From Clostridia bacterium (GTDB lineage Bacteria; Bacillota; Clostridia; Oscillospirales; CAG-272), in assembly GCA_017455905.1 (NCBI GenBank), contig JAFTLQ010000001.1:1-54072 (forward strand): a stretch of 54,072 bases of DNA. Direction: 5' to 3'. The position numbers and the translations under genes were made by a program. Every line of letters starts with the position of its first letter. The stretch's first letter is position 1. The notes below the pieces were generated by a model. It was given only the letters and a program-made list of their open reading frames with translations. It was not told the origin of the DNA and ran no database searches. Shown here piece by piece: positions 51,382 to 54,072 of this stretch.

Positions 51382-52407
51382 CTACAGCTGTATTTCGCCG
51401 CGAACGATGCGCCGATAATCCTCCAAATTCCGTCGCAACAGCGCGGGAATATCCAAGCCGTACGGGCACTTGCTCTTGCAGGAGCCGCAGCCGACGCAAG
51501 CCTCAATGTGCTCCATGTCGGCGCGCACCTTGTCGGTCAGCTGAGGGCCGCTCGGCGAACGGCGGATGAGCTGGGACATACGGGCGCAATCGTTGATGCG
51601 AATGCCGACCGGACACGGCATACAGTAGCCGCACCCGCGGCAGAAATCGCCGCCGAGCTGTGCGCGGTCACGCTCGATACGCGCACGCATCTCGTCCGTC
51701 ATCGTCGGCTCGTCGTCCGACATCCGCAAGAATTCCTCCAGCTCCGATAGGCGCTGAATGCCCCAGATCGGCAGGACGTGCGGATACTGCGCTATGTACG
51801 CATAGGCGGCCGCCGCATCGGTGATAAGTCCTCCCGAGAGTGCCTTCATGGCGATAAAGCCGACGTCATGCTCCGCACAGAGTGCAACGAGCGCATGATC
51901 GCTCTCCCCCGCCAGATAGGAAAAGGGAAATTGCAGCGTTTCATACAAGCCCGACAAGACGGCCTCCTCGGCTACGTGCAGACGGTGGTTGGTGATACCG
52001 ATATGACGGATCTTCCCCTCGGCGCGTGCCTGCAGCATCGCCTCGTACAGCCCCGTCCCATCGTTCGGCTTGGGGCAAAAGGCGGGGTTGTGAAATTGAT
52101 ACAGGTCGATATAGGAGGTCTGAAGCTCGGACAGCGACGTTTCAAGATCGCGCCAGAAGTCCTCGACGGTCACAGCCCCCGTTTTGGAGGCGATCACGAC
52201 CTTGTCGCGCATGTGCGAAAAGGCAAGGCCGAGCTTGTGCTCGCTGTCGGTATAGAAGCGAGCCGTATCAAAGAACGTCATTCCCCCTTCATAGGCACGG
52301 TGAAGAATGGCTACGGCATCGGCATCGCTGATGCGCTGGATGGGAAGGGCGCCAAAGGCGTTACGCGGCGAAACAAGGCCGCTTTTACCAAGACGGACAG
52401 TCGTCAT
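51382..52407 (-). CDS. aldo/keto reductase with C-terminal ferredoxin-type domain
   Basis: 341 residues from ATG 52407 (MTTVRLGKSG), with AAAAGGAG upstream. The barrel shows the catalytic set FFDTARFYTDSEHKLG, ASKTG, LYQFHNP and NHRLHVAEEA. The C-terminal part adds two iron-sulfur clusters (CRGCGYCMPCPVG and CVGCGSCKSKCPYG). Such fused reductases use NAD(P)H and ferredoxin for unknown carbonyl substrates. It starts 25 bases after a radical SAM gene and is likely co-transcribed with it. Substrate unknown. Confidence 0.85.
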   Translation of the reverse strand: MTTVRLGKSGLVSPRNAFGALPIQRISDADAVAILHRAYEGGMTFFDTARFYTDSEHKLGLAFSHMRDKVVIASKTGAVTVEDFWRDLETSLSELQTSYIDLYQFHNPAFCPKPNDGTGLYEAMLQARAEGKIRHIGITNHRLHVAEEAVLSGLYETLQFPFSYLAGESDHALVALCAEHDVGFIAMKALSGGLITDAAAAYAYIAQYPHVLPIWGIQRLSELEEFLRMSDDEPTMTDEMRARIERDRAQLGGDFCRGCGYCMPCPVGIRINDCARMSQLIRRSPSGPQLTDKVRADMEHIEACVGCGSCKSKCPYGLDIPALLRRNLEDYRRIVRGEIQL

Positions 52408-52432
52408 TGTGATCTCCTTTTCATGGTTGCAT

Positions 52433-53317
52433 TTAAATTCCTGAAAAATCAAACAAAGGAATAAAGCTCTCCTTTGCGGTACCGAATTGCTGGGTAAATC
52501 CGTTTTTTACGCCGATTTTGTCAGCATATGTTAGCAATTCTGCATATTCCTCGTGCGTTACGGGACGGTGGAGCGGCGGTGAAAGGCCCACCTGCGGCGT
52601 GTATTGATTCATCAAGCTGATATAGACTCGGTCGCCGTATGTACGGTAGATGTAGCCGACACACAGCTTGGCCTCTGCCACGTGCCCGGGCAAAAGAAGC
52701 ACGCGCACGATCACGCCGCGGCGCATCAAGCCCTGCCCGTCAAAGCACGGCTGCGGGGCAAGGCGCACCATCTCCGCAATGGCCGCACGGGCGGCCTCGG
52801 GGTAGGCGGGTGCGGAACAAAGCGCTCGCGCGGTCTTCTCCCGCATATACTTAAGGTCGGCAAGGAAGATATCGACGTATCCGTCCAGGGAGCGGATGGT
52901 CTCGGGCGTATCAAAGGACGAGGTGTTATACACGATGGGAAGTGAAAGGCCGTGCGCTCTTGCTCGGTCAATGGCCCTGCAAATGGAGGGAACGTAGTGC
53001 GTCGGCGTCACAAGGTTGATATTGTGCGCACCCGCGTCCTGCAGCTCCAAAAAGATGTCCGAAAGGCGCTCGACGCTGACCGTCCGACCGACGCCCTCGT
53101 GCGAGATGGCACGGTTTTGGCAAAAGACGCATCCGAGAGAGCATCCGCTGAAGAACACGGTGCCCGAGCCTCGATTGCCGGAGATCGGCGGCTCCTCCCA
53201 CAGGTGCAAGGCGGCACGGGCAAGGGTCAGCGCATCGGTCGAGCGGCACACACCCACGCTCCCCGCGGTGCGATCCACGCGGCATCGGTGCGCACACAGC
53301 TCACAGCGGTGATACAT
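52433..53317 (-). CDS. PflA-like radical SAM protein
   Basis: 294 residues. N-terminal CELCAHRC with C24 can bind zinc or an extra cluster. The radical SAM motif CSLGCVFC (C59, C63, C66) binds the 4Fe-4S cluster that cleaves SAM. Later segments (GAHNINLVTPTHYVPSICRAID, YVDIFLADLKYM, IVRVLLLPGHV) fit PflA-type barrels without a known target. It forms an operon with the aldo/keto reductase. GGGAGGGGG precedes the ATG. The substrate may be a protein glycyl radical site or a small molecule; this cannot be told. Confidence 0.85.
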   Translation of the reverse strand: MYHRCELCAHRCRVDRTAGSVGVCRSTDALTLARAALHLWEEPPISGNRGSGTVFFSGCSLGCVFCQNRAISHEGVGRTVSVERLSDIFLELQDAGAHNINLVTPTHYVPSICRAIDRARAHGLSLPIVYNTSSFDTPETIRSLDGYVDIFLADLKYMREKTARALCSAPAYPEAARAAIAEMVRLAPQPCFDGQGLMRRGVIVRVLLLPGHVAEAKLCVGYIYRTYGDRVYISLMNQYTPQVGLSPPLHRPVTHEEYAELLTYADKIGVKNGFTQQFGTAKESFIPLFDFSGI

Positions 53318-53360
53318 AGTCCCCCTCCCTTCGACTTTTTCTTCATTTTTTCAAAAACGG

Positions 53361-53389
53361 TTGACAAGCGGCCCACAACATGATACACT
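53361..53389 (+). promoter_or_regulatory. promoter of the dCMP deaminase gene
   Basis: TTGACA (53361-53366) and TACACT (53384-53389), 17 bases apart, in the 118-base divergent gap. Confidence 0.75.
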
Positions 53390-53435
53390 AATAGAAGCAA
53401 TCTTTTACCGATCAAATGATGTGAGGGACCGATCT

Positions 53436-53924
53436 ATGAGTGATAAACGTACCGATTATATTTCCTGGGACGAATACTTTATGGGAGTCGCCGTCCTGGC
53501 TGCCAAGCGCTCCAAGGATCCGAGCACACAGGTCGGCGCCTGCATCGTAGACAGCCAAAACCGCATTCTCTCCACGGGCTACAACGGATTCCCGCAGGGA
53601 TGCTCGGACGATGTCTTTCCCTGGAACCGCGACGAGGCACGCGGCGAAACGAAATATCCCTTCGTCGTGCACGCCGAGCTCAACGCCATTCTCAACACGC
53701 GAGGAAAATCCTTGGCCGACTCCAAGCTGTACGTCAGTCTCTTCCCCTGCAACGAATGTGCCAAGGCCATCATTCAGGCCGGTGTCACCGAGGTCATATA
53801 TCTGTCGGACAAATATGCCGACACGCCCTCGACGCAGGCATCCAAGCGTATGCTCAAGGCTGGCGGCGTCAAGACCACGCAGCTGCACCCGACGCATGCC
53901 GAGCTGGTGCTTAAGCTGTATTAA
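53436..53924 (+). CDS. comEB: dCMP deaminase
   Basis: 162 residues; the ATG at 53436 follows GAGGGA at good distance. It deaminates dCMP to dUMP for thymidylate synthesis. Zinc ligands H79 and E81 (VVHAELNAIL) and C105/C108 (PCNEC) are present, as is the substrate-loop segment GYNGFPQGCSD with the conserved NGxPxGC motif and a KDPSTQVGAC start. It may be named ComEB by analogy with Bacillus, where it neighbours competence genes; there are none here. A partial cytidine deaminase gene also lies at the other end of the window. Confidence 0.9.
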   Translation: MSDKRTDYISWDEYFMGVAVLAAKRSKDPSTQVGACIVDSQNRILSTGYNGFPQGCSDDVFPWNRDEARGETKYPFVVHAELNAILNTRGKSLADSKLYVSLFPCNECAKAIIQAGVTEVIYLSDKYADTPSTQASKRMLKAGGVKTTQLHPTHAELVLKLY

Positions 53925-53925
53925 C

Positions 53926-54072
53926 TGACATAAGTCATGACCACCAGCCGTGCTGGTGGCTTGCGATAGCCCCCTTGGGGCATTCCACACGCTGAGCCTA
54001 TAGGCTCGTCGAAAAATCCACCACTTGCGGTAATTGCCCTACCACTATTGAAATAGTAAACATCTATAGCCG
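53926..54072. repeat. hairpin cluster at the right edge
   Basis: Successive palindromes: TGAC/GTCA (53926-53937), CCACCAGC-CGT-GCTGGTGG (53941-53959), CCCC/GGGG (53971-53980), the perfect GAGCCTATAGGCTC (53994-54007), and ACTATT/AATAGT (54044-54057). The first may end the deaminase transcript. Two large hairpins near a GGGG/CCCC stem also occur at the ends of IS200/IS605-type elements, but no transposase is in view. No gene is visible here. Confidence 0.55.

Overview
The window looks like chromosomal DNA of a gut-type Firmicute, class Clostridia. The signs are AGGAGG-type ribosome binding sites before almost every gene, consensus sigma-A promoters (TTGACA-N17-TATAAT types), a T-box leader before thrS, tRNA genes with encoded CCA, a tandem clostridial serine-recombinase cassette, and lipoproteins with short lipoboxes. 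Genus cannot be read from the sequence.

Layout. (1) 1-480: start of a cytidine deaminase gene (minus), its promoter, a terminator, and an array of short hairpins separated by a constant ATGAAGC heptamer. (2) 482-23588: a prophage or prophage remnant. A large serine recombinase, a small recombinase-domain protein and the C-terminal stub of a third recombinase lie on the minus strand. They are joined directly to a plus-strand run: small early/middle genes, a DUF1064 nuclease, a sigma-like late regulator, a phased-repeat control region, a tRNA-like RNA, terminase, portal, minor capsid, scaffold-like protein, major capsid, connectors, tail hub and fibre genes, and three membrane proteins. No repressor, replication gene, tape measure or endolysin was found. 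The run stops just before a tRNA-Ala gene. (3) 23641-28033: tRNA-Ala, L-fucose isomerase divergent from an AraC regulator, an RluA-type pseudouridine synthase and a DUF2383 protein. (4) 28040-44571, all minus: a surface polysaccharide locus of cysE, a polysaccharide deacetylase, three beta-helix proteins and two copies of a heparinase-like lipoprotein plus concanavalin-like lipoprotein pair. Four of the lipoproteins share a repeated His/Cys module (H...C...CxxC). (5) 44627-49259: a divergently transcribed SF1 helicase with a nuclease-like C terminus and a possible operator over its promoter, then tRNA-Lys, whose terminator appears to be split by a ~400 bp hairpin-rich element with inverted-repeat ends. 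(6) 49281-54072: ThrRS (short form without a TGS domain) under a T-box, a ferredoxin-fused aldo/keto reductase with a PflA-like radical SAM protein, dCMP deaminase, and another hairpin cluster at the right edge.

How it fits together: the prophage genes form a late morphogenesis operon with ATGA overlaps and no visible control or lysis genes, so it is probably defective or dependent on another phage. The surface locus seems built by tandem duplication. Two exported heparinase-like enzymes, two sugar-binding lipoproteins and beta-helix proteins probably act on one acidic or fucosylated glycan, with fucI handling released fucose; that link is inference. The most unusual items are the hairpin arrays, the tRNA-like RNA before terS, the competing-stem RNA before the scaffold gene, the frameshifted tail fibre and the His/Cys surface modules.
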